From: an uncultured Bacillota bacterium | GTDB taxonomy: Bacteria; Bacillota; Dehalobacteriia; UBA7702 | Reading direction: 5' to 3' | Assembly (NCBI GenBank): GCA_902766525.1 | Contig: CACXDX010000061.1 | Span: 1-21,899, forward strand | Length of the DNA: 21,899 bases | Shown here: positions 1 through 7,805 of the stretch, piece after piece | Layout of the letters: every line of letters begins with the position of its first letter | How positions within the stretch are numbered: the first letter of the stretch is position 1 | Program-made: the position numbers and the translations under genes | The notes under the pieces: model-generated | What the model saw: only the letters and a program-made list of their open reading frames with translations | Database searches by the model: none | Told to the model about the DNA's origin: nothing

Positions 1-974
1 GAAACGAGTTCATCGATGCGGCTGTAGTCCATGGTGCTGAGAGAGAGCAGACCCAATTCATCGTAACCGCTGTTTTCAATCACCGAGGCCGCGTCGCAAA
101 TCAGCGTATCGACGCTCTTTTCCCGGCGGGGACGGTAGATCATACCGGCCTGGCAGAAACGGCAGCCGCGAACGCAGCCGCGAAACAGCTCGATAACGCC
201 GCGATCGTGAACGATCTCCGTGTGGGGCACGAGGGGTTTTTGAGGGAAAGCGACCTTGTCCAAATCGGCGACGAGGCGCTTTTTGATCACGGCGGGGAAA
301 CCCTCTTCCTTGGGGATCACGGCGCCGTTTTCCCGCTCATAGAAGGCAGGCACGTAAAAGCCGCGTCTTTTGGCGACGGCTCTGAGGAAATCTTCGCGTT
401 TTTCATCGCTTTGATCGGGCCGCATCGCCCGGTAAAGTTCGAGAAATTCGGGCAGCGCTTCTTCGCCTTCGCCGATGAGGAACACATCGAAGAAGGGCGC
501 GAAAGGCTCGGGATTATAGACGCAGGGGCCGCCGCCGATCACGATGGGATGGCGGTGATCCCGCCGTTCCGCTCTGAGCGGGATCCCGGAGAGATCGAGT
601 ATATTCAAAACGTTGGTGACGCAGAGCTCATACTGCAGGCTCATGCCGAGGATATCGAAATCCCCGACGGCTCGGTTGGTCTCCAATGTAAACAGGGGCG
701 TTTCTTCCTCCCGCAGGATCTTCTCAAGATCGGGAGCGGGCGCCATGACCCGTTCCAGCGCACAGAAAGGCAGCGCGTTGACGACCTCATAGAGGATGCG
801 CAGACCGAGATGGCTCATACCCACCTCGTAAAGGTCGGGAAAGGCCATCACCATCTGAACTTCGGCATGGGCAAAATCTTTATCGGGAATATTCCATTCC
901 CTGCCGACGTAGCGCCCGGGACGTTGGACCCGGTGCAAAAACCGCTCGGCGGGAATGCGGTGATTTTCTCTCAT
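1..974 (-). CDS. B12-binding radical SAM protein (TIGR03960-like), N-terminal part
   Basis: Only the first 324 codons lie in the window; the gene continues past its left edge. The product resembles the TIGR03960 family: an N-terminal B12-binding-like domain (residues about 38-180, with the MSHLGLRILYE stretch at 53-63) followed by a radical SAM domain. The [4Fe-4S] ligands are C267, C271 and C274 in RGCVRGCRFCQAG (CX3CX2C). Family members usually sit near TIGR03936, rng and rplU genes; their substrate is not established, and RNA or ribosome-linked chemistry is a guess from that context. The ATG at 974 follows AGAGG at a rather long spacing of about 11 bases. It is the last visible gene of the valS-to-rodA operon, 53 bases after the M23-like gene. 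I derived this reading by translating the minus strand directly. Confidence 0.88.
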   Translation of the reverse strand, partial: MRENHRIPAERFLHRVQRPGRYVGREWNIPDKDFAHAEVQMVMAFPDLYEVGMSHLGLRILYEVVNALPFCALERVMAPAPDLEKILREEETPLFTLETNRAVGDFDILGMSLQYELCVTNVLNILDLSGIPLRAERRDHRHPIVIGGGPCVYNPEPFAPFFDVFLIGEGEEALPEFLELYRAMRPDQSDEKREDFLRAVAKRRGFYVPAFYERENGAVIPKEEGFPAVIKKRLVADLDKVAFPQKPLVPHTEIVHDRGVIELFRGCVRGCRFCQAGMIYRPRREKSVDTLICDAASVIENSGYDELGLLSLSTMDYSRIDELV

Positions 975-1027
975 TGTTCTCAAAACCTCTTTTTTCCTGA
1001 TCACGGCAAGCGCTCTCTTTTTTCCGC

Positions 1028-1630
1028 TTACCGCGTTTCCCCGTCGCCGAAATAGCGCACGGGATCTTTTTCCACCTCGTCTTCGCGAACCTCAAAATGG
1101 AGGATATCCGCGGCGGGGGTACCGATGACGCTGCCTTTCGTCACCTTATCACCGACGGCGACGCGAACTTCACCGAGACGGCCGTAAACCGTGGACCAGT
1201 GCTGAGAATGGGCCACCGTCACCCAAACGGTGCCGTCGTCGTGTTCGCTGAGATCGGAAACGGTGCCGTCGGCGGCGGCAAGTACCTCACTGTCGGCGGG
1301 GACCTTGATATCGATGCCGTTATGATAGGCGTCGTTGCCCTCGGCGTCGGCGACGATACCGAAATTTTCAACGACCACGCCGGAACTGACCGGCACCGAA
1401 AAATCGAGATCCTTTCCCGTCAGGGACTCACTGCCCCAGGTCCAGGCTTGTTTGGCCACGGAAACGAAACGGTCCCGTTCCTCGAGGAAGGCGCTTTTCA
1501 ACGTTCCTCCGTGGTTGAACCAGCTCAGCGTCAAGACCAGCACCAGCGCGGCGCCGATGAAAAAAACGAGTTTACCGCCTCTTTTGCGGCGGTCAAAGCC
1601 GAAACGGCGGCGGTTATAATAATTTCCCAT
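1028..1630 (-). CDS. Membrane-anchored M23/LytM-domain protein, probably catalytically degenerate (SpoIVFA-like)
   Basis: This 200-residue protein has a basic N-terminus (residues 1-20), one membrane segment (about 21-38), a short linker and a C-terminal LytM/M23 domain (about 78-195). The zinc ligands H103 and D107 (HNGID) and H178 (LHFE) are kept. The two histidines that normally complete catalysis are replaced: YGHL has become YGRL (R151), and HLHFE has become ILHFE (I176). The domain is therefore likely a binding or regulatory module rather than an endopeptidase. In many Firmicutes the gene at this place is spoIVFA, which carries an M23-like domain and is followed by the M50 protease gene spoIVFB; here no spoIVFB follows. 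The ATG at 1630 has GGGAG eight bases upstream; an in-frame TTG at 1675 lacks such a site. It may act in division or envelope control. Confidence 0.8.
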   Translation of the reverse strand: MGNYYNRRRFGFDRRKRGGKLVFFIGAALVLVLTLSWFNHGGTLKSAFLEERDRFVSVAKQAWTWGSESLTGKDLDFSVPVSSGVVVENFGIVADAEGNDAYHNGIDIKVPADSEVLAAADGTVSDLSEHDDGTVWVTVAHSQHWSTVYGRLGEVRVAVGDKVTKGSVIGTPAADILHFEVREDEVEKDPVRYFGDGETR

Positions 1631-1707
1631 GTCATTCACTCCCTTTTTGTCCTCTGCTCTCATCCTACGGGACAAAGTGGCCGTTTATGACATGGGAAAG
1701 TAAAAAT

Positions 1708-2931
1708 TCAGGCTTTTCGTCCCCGCAGGGCAACGGAAAAGACCAGGCCGACAGCGGCCATATTAATCAGCATACTCGTACCGCCGTAGCTGAAAAACGG
1801 CAGCGGCAAACCGGTAACGGGCATGATGCCCATGGCCATGCCGACGTTTTCGAAAACCTGGAAGAGCATCATCGTCACGATACCGACGACGATCAGAGTG
1901 CCGTAAAAATCTCTGGCAAAGAAAGCCTTGTTCATCAGACGCAGCAAAAAGACCATGAGCAGCACCAAAACCGCCGCCGTAATGAAGAAGCCGAATTCCT
2001 CGCCGAGCACCGAAAAGATGAAGTCGGTCTGATGTTCGGGCAGGAAGCGGCCCTGGATCTGGGTACCCTGCAGGTAGCCCTTGCCGAAGAGACCGCCGCT
2101 GCCGATGGCGATCTTGCTTTGAATGATGTGATAACCGCTGCCCAAAGCATCCATATCCGGATTGATGAAAATGGCGAGCCGCATCAACTGATAGCGCTGG
2201 AGCACGAGGAAAGAATAACCGTCGGGCAGCGCTTTATCGAAGCCGTCGGTGGAGATATAGAGCACCGTAAAGATGATGGCGATCAGCGAAACCACCACGG
2301 CGACGGTGGCTCCGAGCACTCTGCGGTTGGCGCCGGCGACGTAAAGCATGGCCATCATCACGACAAAAAAGACGAGGGATGTGCCGAGGTCGGGCTCGAT
2401 GAAGATCAGGAACGCGGGAACGCCCATATAAACCATGCAGCGCAGGACAAAACGGGGATCCTTCAGCTGCTTCCTGTTCTTGTCGAGAAAGGCCGCGAAG
2501 AGCACGATCATCGCCACCTTCGCCGCTTCCGAGGGCTGGAAGCCCAATATCCAGCGGTTGGCGCCGTCACCGGTACCGAGCAGCTTGGTGATGACCAGCA
2601 CGACGCAGACAGCGATATAGGCCATGTCCACCCAGTCCTTGTAGCGGCGATAGTCAAAAAGCATGACGAAAACAAAGGCGGCGAGACCGATCAGGATCAT
2701 TTGGATATGCCGCCAGAAATAGAAATAGGGGTGATCGGGGTTGGCGTTGACCGAGGCGGTACTCATCAAAAAGACACTGACGAGCAGGATCAGGGCGAAA
2801 ATGGCAAAGGAAACCACATCGAAGCTGTTGTAGATCCCTCTCCGGCGCCGGGTTTCCTGGCTCATCTGCAAACGCCGTTTTTGTTTGGCTCTTTTCAGTT
2901 GATCGGTGCTTTTGCGTACATCACTGCTCAT
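1708..2931 (-). CDS. rodA: RodA, SEDS-family peptidoglycan glycosyltransferase
   Basis: The 407-residue multi-spanning membrane protein belongs to the SEDS family (RodA/FtsW/SpoVE), which polymerises lipid II into glycan strands and works with a class B PBP. Hydrophobic segments start near residue 40 after a basic cytoplasmic N-terminus. Two family signatures are visible: PEHQTDFIFSVLGEEFG, with the aspartate that is catalytic in SEDS proteins, and the C-terminal PFFSYGGTSMLINMAAVGL. The presence of mrdA (PBP2) in the same operon supports RodA over FtsW. The start at 2931 follows GGAAGGAA at about 11 bases; an in-frame ATG seven codons upstream (2952) has no clear ribosome binding site. minE ends 41 bases upstream. 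An FtsW or SpoVE assignment cannot be wholly excluded by sequence alone. Confidence 0.93.
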   Translation of the reverse strand: MSSDVRKSTDQLKRAKQKRRLQMSQETRRRRGIYNSFDVVSFAIFALILLVSVFLMSTASVNANPDHPYFYFWRHIQMILIGLAAFVFVMLFDYRRYKDWVDMAYIAVCVVLVITKLLGTGDGANRWILGFQPSEAAKVAMIVLFAAFLDKNRKQLKDPRFVLRCMVYMGVPAFLIFIEPDLGTSLVFFVVMMAMLYVAGANRRVLGATVAVVVSLIAIIFTVLYISTDGFDKALPDGYSFLVLQRYQLMRLAIFINPDMDALGSGYHIIQSKIAIGSGGLFGKGYLQGTQIQGRFLPEHQTDFIFSVLGEEFGFFITAAVLVLLMVFLLRLMNKAFFARDFYGTLIVVGIVTMMLFQVFENVGMAMGIMPVTGLPLPFFSYGGTSMLINMAAVGLVFSVALRGRKA

Positions 2932-2972
2932 ATCAACAATAATTCCTTCCATCCCCGGGATGAGTGTCTTTG

Positions 2973-3251
2973 TCAGGCCGAAGCGTGACGGCCTTCGCTG
3001 TTCTGCAGCGGTAAACTGGCGACGATCGCGACCGATCCCCGATCCCGGGAAAAGGACACGTCCATCGCCGTCCGATCGATATCGAGATATCTGTCGACGA
3101 CATCGATCAGATCATTTTTCAAAGCTTCCATCTGTTTTGCGTCGAGATCGACCCGATCCTGCACCAAAACGAGTTTCAGCCGTTCTCTGGCATCGTAGCG
3201 GCTTTTCCGACTGCGTTCCTCACGGTGAAAAATGTGCCGGAGCCATATCAT
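2973..3251 (-). CDS. minE: MinE, topological specificity factor of cell division
   Basis: At 92 residues this matches the normal length of MinE. The N-terminal MIWLRHIFHR (1-10) looks like the amphipathic membrane-targeting helix. It is followed by the MinD-contacting segment ARERLKLVLVQDR (21-33). The rest forms the beta-rich dimerisation domain (about 38-82), with a short variable tail. MinE stimulates the MinD ATPase and drives oscillation or polar restriction of the MinCD inhibitor. It begins 12 bases after minD with GAGGAGGT about six bases before the ATG, so it is surely co-transcribed with minD. MinE is typical of Negativicutes and some Clostridia but absent from Bacillus, which helps place the organism. 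Confidence 0.95.
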   Translation of the reverse strand: MIWLRHIFHREERSRKSRYDARERLKLVLVQDRVDLDAKQMEALKNDLIDVVDRYLDIDRTAMDVSFSRDRGSVAIVASLPLQNSEGRHASA

Positions 3252-3263
3252 CGAACCACCTCC

Positions 3264-4052
3264 TCAGCGGGCAAACACGGCTCTGAGCCGGTGCCAAAAG
3301 CCCCGCATGCCGCTGACACCGAAGGGGATGTCCGCGCCGTCGAGGCGGGCGGCGATCTCCCGAAAGCTCTTGCCGGCGGCACTGAGCTGATTTTTGGCGA
3401 TGGGTTCGCCCCGGTTGGTGGAGATGACGATATCCTCATCATCGGCGACGACGCCGATGAGATCGATGGCGAGGATCTCAAGGATATCCTCGATGGTCAT
3501 CATATCGCCCCGCCTGACCATATCGAAGCGCACACGGTTGACGATGACCTTGGGTTCGGGCAGTCCCGCCGCTTCCAGCAGGCCGACGACGCGGTCGGCG
3601 TCGCGAACGGCGCTGATCTCCGGCGTCGTCACGACCAGGGCGCGGTCGGCGCCGGCGACGGCATTTTTGAAGCCCTGTTCGATGCCGGCGGGACAGTCGA
3701 TCAGAATATAATCGAAATCTTCTCTTAAAGTATCGGTCAGTTCTTTCATCTGGCTTTCACTGACAGCCGTTTTATCTCTGGTCTGAGCCGCGGGGATCAG
3801 TGAAAGCAGCTCCAGTTTCTTATCGCGGATCATTGCCTGCCGCGGTTTGCAGCGGTGTTCCGTCACGTCGACGAGATGATAGACGATGCGGTTTTCCAAT
3901 CCCATCACCACGTCGAGATTTCTCAGCCCGATATCGGTATCGAGCAGCAGCGTGCGTTTGCCCATCATGGCCAAAGCCGTTCCGATATTGGCCGTCGTCG
4001 TCGTTTTGCCGACGCCGCCCTTTCCGGAAGTAATGACGATAACTTCTCCCAT
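3264..4052 (-). CDS. minD: MinD, septum-site ATPase
   Basis: This 262-residue P-loop ATPase of the ParA/MinD class has a deviant Walker A motif, GKGGVGKT (residues 10-17, signature K11). It also has the DTDIGLRNLD stretch (38-47) and the IDCPAG switch II motif (118-123). The C-terminus ends in an amphipathic stretch, GFWHRLRAVFAR, which fits the membrane-targeting helix. ATP-bound MinD dimerises on the membrane and recruits MinC; MinE triggers hydrolysis. The ATG is preceded by a strong AGGAGGT. The gene lies 33 bases after minC and 12 before minE. Its regular sequence suggests a working Min system despite the unusual MinC next to it. Confidence 0.97.
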   Translation of the reverse strand: MGEVIVITSGKGGVGKTTTTANIGTALAMMGKRTLLLDTDIGLRNLDVVMGLENRIVYHLVDVTEHRCKPRQAMIRDKKLELLSLIPAAQTRDKTAVSESQMKELTDTLREDFDYILIDCPAGIEQGFKNAVAGADRALVVTTPEISAVRDADRVVGLLEAAGLPEPKVIVNRVRFDMVRRGDMMTIEDILEILAIDLIGVVADDEDIVISTNRGEPIAKNQLSAAGKSFREIAARLDGADIPFGVSGMRGFWHRLRAVFAR

Positions 4053-4085
4053 GAAAAGACCTCCTTTTATGTCTGTCCGAAGCTG

Positions 4086-4457
4086 TCAAATGGCGAGGGT
4101 CTCAATAACGACTTTATTATCATGGAGCGACGCGACTTCGGCGCCGCGGTGATCCGCCGGAGCATAACCCTCCGGCGGGCAGGTGATGTGATCGGCGATC
4201 CTGAGCTGTGTTGGAAAAAGGGATAAGGCCGCGACGCGCGCGCCGCGGTCGCCGTCTTTGCCGCCGTGGACCATGCCGCGGAGGCTGCCGAAAATGATCA
4301 CATGGCCCGAAGCCCTGATCTCGGCGCCGGCGTTGACGTCTCCCATCACCACGACGTTGCCGTCGTACTCGATTTTCGCACCGCCCCGCAGGGGGCCTTC
4401 GATCAATAAGGTATCCTTTCGCAATGATTCATCCTTGTGCCAAACTTCCGCTGTCAT
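4086..4457 (-). CDS. minC: Short MinC consisting only of the C-terminal domain
   Basis: The 123-residue product matches only the C-terminal beta-helical domain of MinC, which dimerises and binds MinD. Visible family marks are LIEGPLRGGAKIEYDGNVV (18-36), GDVNAGAEI (39-47), the FGSLRGMVHGG stretch (56-66) and the LFPTQLRIAD segment (80-89). Ordinary MinC proteins are roughly 210-230 residues and carry an N-terminal domain that antagonises FtsZ assembly; that domain is missing. Only 68 bases separate this gene from mrdA, so it is not hidden upstream as a broken piece. I chose the third ATG (4457), eight bases after GGAGG; ATGs at 4472 and 4463 are too near or before that site. Division inhibition may rely on the C-domain contact with the FtsZ tail or on a separate partner. 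Confidence 0.9.
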   Translation of the reverse strand: MTAEVWHKDESLRKDTLLIEGPLRGGAKIEYDGNVVVMGDVNAGAEIRASGHVIIFGSLRGMVHGGKDGDRGARVAALSLFPTQLRIADHITCPPEGYAPADHRGAEVASLHDNKVVIETLAI

Positions 4458-4487
4458 CTTCATCGCCTCCATAAGGATTTTAATGAC

Positions 4488-4516
4488 ATTATAGCGGATA
4501 AGCTTTTACGGTACAA
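4488..4516 (-). promoter_or_regulatory. Candidate promoter of minCDE-rodA
   Basis: A perfect TATAAT (4488-4493) lies 17 bases from a TTGTAC box (4511-4516, three of six consensus bases), in the mrdA-minC gap and running into the mrdA 3' end only by proximity. Transcription would begin near 4481, about 24 bases before the minC start. This would let the min genes be expressed apart from the long valS transcript. It is a pattern match only. Confidence 0.45.
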
Positions 4517-4525
4517 CGGTTTTTT

Positions 4526-6847
4526 TCACTCTTCTTCCGACTCATCCTCGTCTTCTTCTTCATTTTCCGCGTCGCTGTCGGCGTTCCGTTCCGATTCCGA
4601 AGCGAAGAGGTCATCCATGAGAATGATATCGTAATCCACGTCATAGCCGAAATAGGCTCTGAAGGTATCTCTGCAAACGTAAGCGGCGGATTTCGCGCCG
4701 GCGCCGCCGTATTCGATGAGGCCGGCGAAGGCGACCTGAGGATCGTCGGCGGGAGCGAAACCGATGAAGACGCCGTGTTCGTCATGTTGCGGGTCGTCCC
4801 CGGGGAGACCGGTCTGGGCCGTCCCTGTTTTACCGGCGGGCAGCAGCGTTTCGGAAAGCGAACCGAAGAGGTTTCTGGCGGTACCGCCGCCGTCACTGAC
4901 AACGCCTTCCATGGCCTCAGTGATCGTATCCCAGCTGTCTTCATCGAGTTCGATCGTATCGACGACTTCCGGTTCTCTCGTCTTCAAAACGTTGCCGTCA
5001 TCGTCGATGATGGTCTGGCAGACATAGGGGCGCAGACGGACGCCGTGGTTGGCGATGGTCGCGGCACAGCTTGCCAGCTGCAGCACCGTATCGACGGTCG
5101 CGCCCTGGCCCATGGCCATATAGTAGGTATCGTAAACGTGCCATTGTTTTTCCCAGCCCGTATTGTTCTGGGATTTCCATTCCGGCGTCGGCAGCAGCCC
5201 CGCGATCTCCGAGGGCAGATCGACGCCGGTCTTTTTGCCGAAGCCGTATTGGAGACCGACTTCGATCAGAGCTTCTTCGCCGATGCGGGCCGCCATCTTC
5301 TGGAAATAGATGTTGCAGCTGCCGGCGACGGCGTGATAAAAATCGGTGGTGCCGTGCCAATGGCATTTGGCCAGCGGCGGCGCCCAGGAACCTTCGGCAC
5401 AGACGACGGAATCATTGGGAGAGACACCGGCTTTCAAGATCGCCGTGGCCGTCACCATCTTAAAGGTGGACCCGGAGGGATAACCCGCCGTGATCGAGCG
5501 GTTCATCTGGGGTTTGAGCTTATCGTTGAAATAATAATCGATTTCTTCCGAGGTCAGACCGATGGCAAAATCGTTGGGATCGATCGAAGGCGCGCTGGCC
5601 ATGGCCAGGATGCCGCCGGTCTTCACGTCGATGAGCACGGCGGAACCGCCCACACCCTTTTCCTTTTCGACCTCGCCGACGATGCGCTTCAGGGAGTCTT
5701 CCATATGCTCCTGGGTATTGAGATCGATGGTCAGCTCCAGCGAATTGCCGGCGACCGGCGCTTCCTCGGAAATGACCTCGAGAATGTTGCTTTGCGCGTC
5801 GACCTCAACGAGACGTTTGCCGTCCTGACCGCTGAGGCTGTAGACTTTACCGCCGTCGGTATAGTGTTCATAATAGGATTCCAGGCCGCTTTGACCCACA
5901 ATATCCGAAAGCTTATAACCGTAGGTGGTCATTTTTTCCAGCTGCGCGTCGCTGATCTTGCCCACGGTGCCCAGCACGTGGCCGAGGTAGTAACCGTTGG
6001 GATAGCTGCGCATCGGTTCTTCGGAGAGATAAACGCCGGGATAGAGATCGGGATTTTCCGCCACGATCTCGGCGATGGTCACGCCGACTTCGTAGGTATA
6101 GGTACGGATGGTTACGGCGTTATAGGAGCCGATCCCCGTTTTCAGGATATCCAGCACCTCTTCTTTGGTGGGCTTCGTATTCGCCGTCAGCGAGCCGACG
6201 GCGGCATTGACGTCCTCTTCCTCGGTTTTCTCTTCCGACTTTTCTTCTTCCTCCGCTTCGCTTTCAGATTCCGTATCTTCACCGTCATTTTCCTTCGCCG
6301 TCACGGCGTCGCTGCCGAGGCGGGCTTTTTCCGTCGGCGTCAGCGAAGAGGTCGTATCGGATTCGAGTTCTTCTTCCTCTTCTTTGGCCTCCCGTTCCGC
6401 GTCTTTTTTCGCCTGCTGCACCTGACGGCTGGTTTCCTTGATGGTTTCGTCAAGGGAAGACTGGGTCATTTGTTCCCGGGCGGCCTGTTCCGCCTCGAAG
6501 ATTTCATCGCTGCCGAAGAGCGCCGCCAGATTTTCCGCCAGCGCTTCTCTGTCTTCTTCTTCAACTTCGTTGAGGTAGACTTTCACACTCATATACGGCT
6601 GCGAACTGGCCAGAACATTGCCGTTGCGGTCGTAGATCGTGCCCCGCCGCGCCGGCAGGGTAATGGTGCGGTAGATGTTGCTGTCGGAGAGGGTCTCGTA
6701 ATCCTTGCCCTGAACGACCTGCATAAAAAAGAGACGTCCCACCAGAATCACGAAAAGAGCGATAATAAAGAAGTAGATTACCAGCAAGCGCCGGTTGATT
6801 TTTCCCTGGGCGATCGTGGAGCCCTTGGGTTGTTTCGGTTTCAACAT
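4526..6847 (-). CDS. mrdA: Penicillin-binding protein 2 (class B transpeptidase) with acidic insert and acidic tail
   Basis: This 773-residue class B PBP cross-links peptidoglycan for cell elongation with RodA. A cytoplasmic N-terminus and one membrane segment (about 20-45) precede the pedestal domain, with RRGTIYDRNGNV at 67-78. The transpeptidase domain carries S460-T-F-K463, S510-C-N512 and K673-T-G. A cluster C483, C495, H496, H498 near the active site could bind zinc, as reported for other PBP2 proteins; this is inference. Unusual are a hydrophilic, glutamate-rich insert (about 130-226) within the pedestal and a C-terminal tail that is almost all Asp, Glu and Ser (from about 750). The ATG at 6847 is 10 bases after GGAGG; a GTG at 6853, only four bases after it, is the alternative. 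It lies between mreD and minC. Confidence 0.95.
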   Translation of the reverse strand: MLKPKQPKGSTIAQGKINRRLLVIYFFIIALFVILVGRLFFMQVVQGKDYETLSDSNIYRTITLPARRGTIYDRNGNVLASSQPYMSVKVYLNEVEEEDREALAENLAALFGSDEIFEAEQAAREQMTQSSLDETIKETSRQVQQAKKDAEREAKEEEEELESDTTSSLTPTEKARLGSDAVTAKENDGEDTESESEAEEEEKSEEKTEEEDVNAAVGSLTANTKPTKEEVLDILKTGIGSYNAVTIRTYTYEVGVTIAEIVAENPDLYPGVYLSEEPMRSYPNGYYLGHVLGTVGKISDAQLEKMTTYGYKLSDIVGQSGLESYYEHYTDGGKVYSLSGQDGKRLVEVDAQSNILEVISEEAPVAGNSLELTIDLNTQEHMEDSLKRIVGEVEKEKGVGGSAVLIDVKTGGILAMASAPSIDPNDFAIGLTSEEIDYYFNDKLKPQMNRSITAGYPSGSTFKMVTATAILKAGVSPNDSVVCAEGSWAPPLAKCHWHGTTDFYHAVAGSCNIYFQKMAARIGEEALIEVGLQYGFGKKTGVDLPSEIAGLLPTPEWKSQNNTGWEKQWHVYDTYYMAMGQGATVDTVLQLASCAATIANHGVRLRPYVCQTIIDDDGNVLKTREPEVVDTIELDEDSWDTITEAMEGVVSDGGGTARNLFGSLSETLLPAGKTGTAQTGLPGDDPQHDEHGVFIGFAPADDPQVAFAGLIEYGGAGAKSAAYVCRDTFRAYFGYDVDYDIILMDDLFASESERNADSDAENEEEDEDESEEE

Positions 6848-6890
6848 TTTCACATCACCTCCGAATACGTCGGGTCTGTCACCTTATCCC

Positions 6891-7805
6891 TCACGGTTTG
6901 CGCCGTTCCCGCTGCCGGCGAGGGCGGCGGTTGGGATAGGAACGAGGCCTTTTCGATGAGGTATCTTTGTTACGGTCGCGGGGAGCGACACGGTAATCTC
7001 CCTGAGTGCGGCGGGCGGAACCGTCCCCGCTCCGGCGGAAAGCAGACTGTTCCCTTGCGCTGACGTCACGCCGCGCCGGCGCGCTCCCGGCACCGCGGCG
7101 TTCACGCCCGGACGAAGCGCGTCCTCTGCGGTCTCTTTCCCTCAGGCTGTCACGGCGGTTGCCGATCTCCGCGGCTCGCCGTTTTCGCGATTCCTCACGG
7201 CGGCGGCGGGATTCGCTGCGCTCATGAGCCACCTTCTTCATGTCCACTTTCTCATTGCCGCGCACAAAGATGATGCCGTTGCCCAGCAGATCGATACGGC
7301 CGACCTTGCGGCCGCGGCCGCGGCGGTAGAGGTAGATCAAAGGCAGGCAGAGAAAGGCGAGGAGACTCGTATAAAAGGTCATCGGAATGATCGTTCCGAA
7401 AATCATCTGTCCCGTCGGCAGATCGGCACCGACCAGCTGAAACACGGCGAGGGTCAAAAATCCCGAAAGCAGCGAAGCCGCGACAACGGTGAAGAAGTAT
7501 CCCTCATAAGTGCGATCGGGAAAACGTTCGCCGACGAGGCCGCAAACGACGCCGACAAGGCCGTAAACGACCATATTCGTGCCGAAAAAGCCCGCGTTGA
7601 GCAGATCGATCCAAAAGCCCAAAAGCAGACCGAGAGCAACGCCGTTTTTCCAATCGCTTTTCAAACTGCTCATCACGAGAACGAGCAGCAGAAGATCGGG
7701 CTTGGCATTGAAGATCTGCACATGGGAAAAAAGCTGAGACTGAAGGAAAATGCAGACGAGAGCGATCGCGCTATATAGGATATAAGGCACGACGAAACGG
7801 ATCAT
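6891..7805 (-). CDS. mreD: MreD, rod-shape membrane protein with a long arginine-rich C-terminal tail
   Basis: The first 160 residues are a typical MreD: about six membrane segments (near 5-25, 36-50, 54-70, 74-92, 103-125, 136-160), including the NAKPDLLLLVLV stretch. MreD helps MreC organise the elongation complex. Family members are usually about 160-180 residues, but this one has 304. The extra 144 residues are hydrophilic; around a third of the last 114 are arginine, mixed with Ser, Glu and Gly. Positive charges directly after the last membrane segment (YRRGRGRK) place the tail in the cytoplasm. It might bind nucleic acid, acidic phospholipid or an acidic partner; none of this is shown. 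The ATG overlaps the mreC stop in ATGA. Codon use looks like its neighbours, and mrdA follows 43 bases later. Confidence 0.9.
   Translation of the reverse strand: MIRFVVPYILYSAIALVCIFLQSQLFSHVQIFNAKPDLLLLVLVMSSLKSDWKNGVALGLLLGFWIDLLNAGFFGTNMVVYGLVGVVCGLVGERFPDRTYEGYFFTVVAASLLSGFLTLAVFQLVGADLPTGQMIFGTIIPMTFYTSLLAFLCLPLIYLYRRGRGRKVGRIDLLGNGIIFVRGNEKVDMKKVAHERSESRRRREESRKRRAAEIGNRRDSLRERDRRGRASSGRERRGAGSAPARRDVSAREQSAFRRSGDGSARRTQGDYRVAPRDRNKDTSSKRPRSYPNRRPRRQRERRKP

Noticed and set aside
1631..1675. Extended start (TTG at 1675) for the M23-like gene
   Set aside because: The ATG at 1630 has a good ribosome binding site at eight bases and gives a normal basic cytoplasmic N-terminus.
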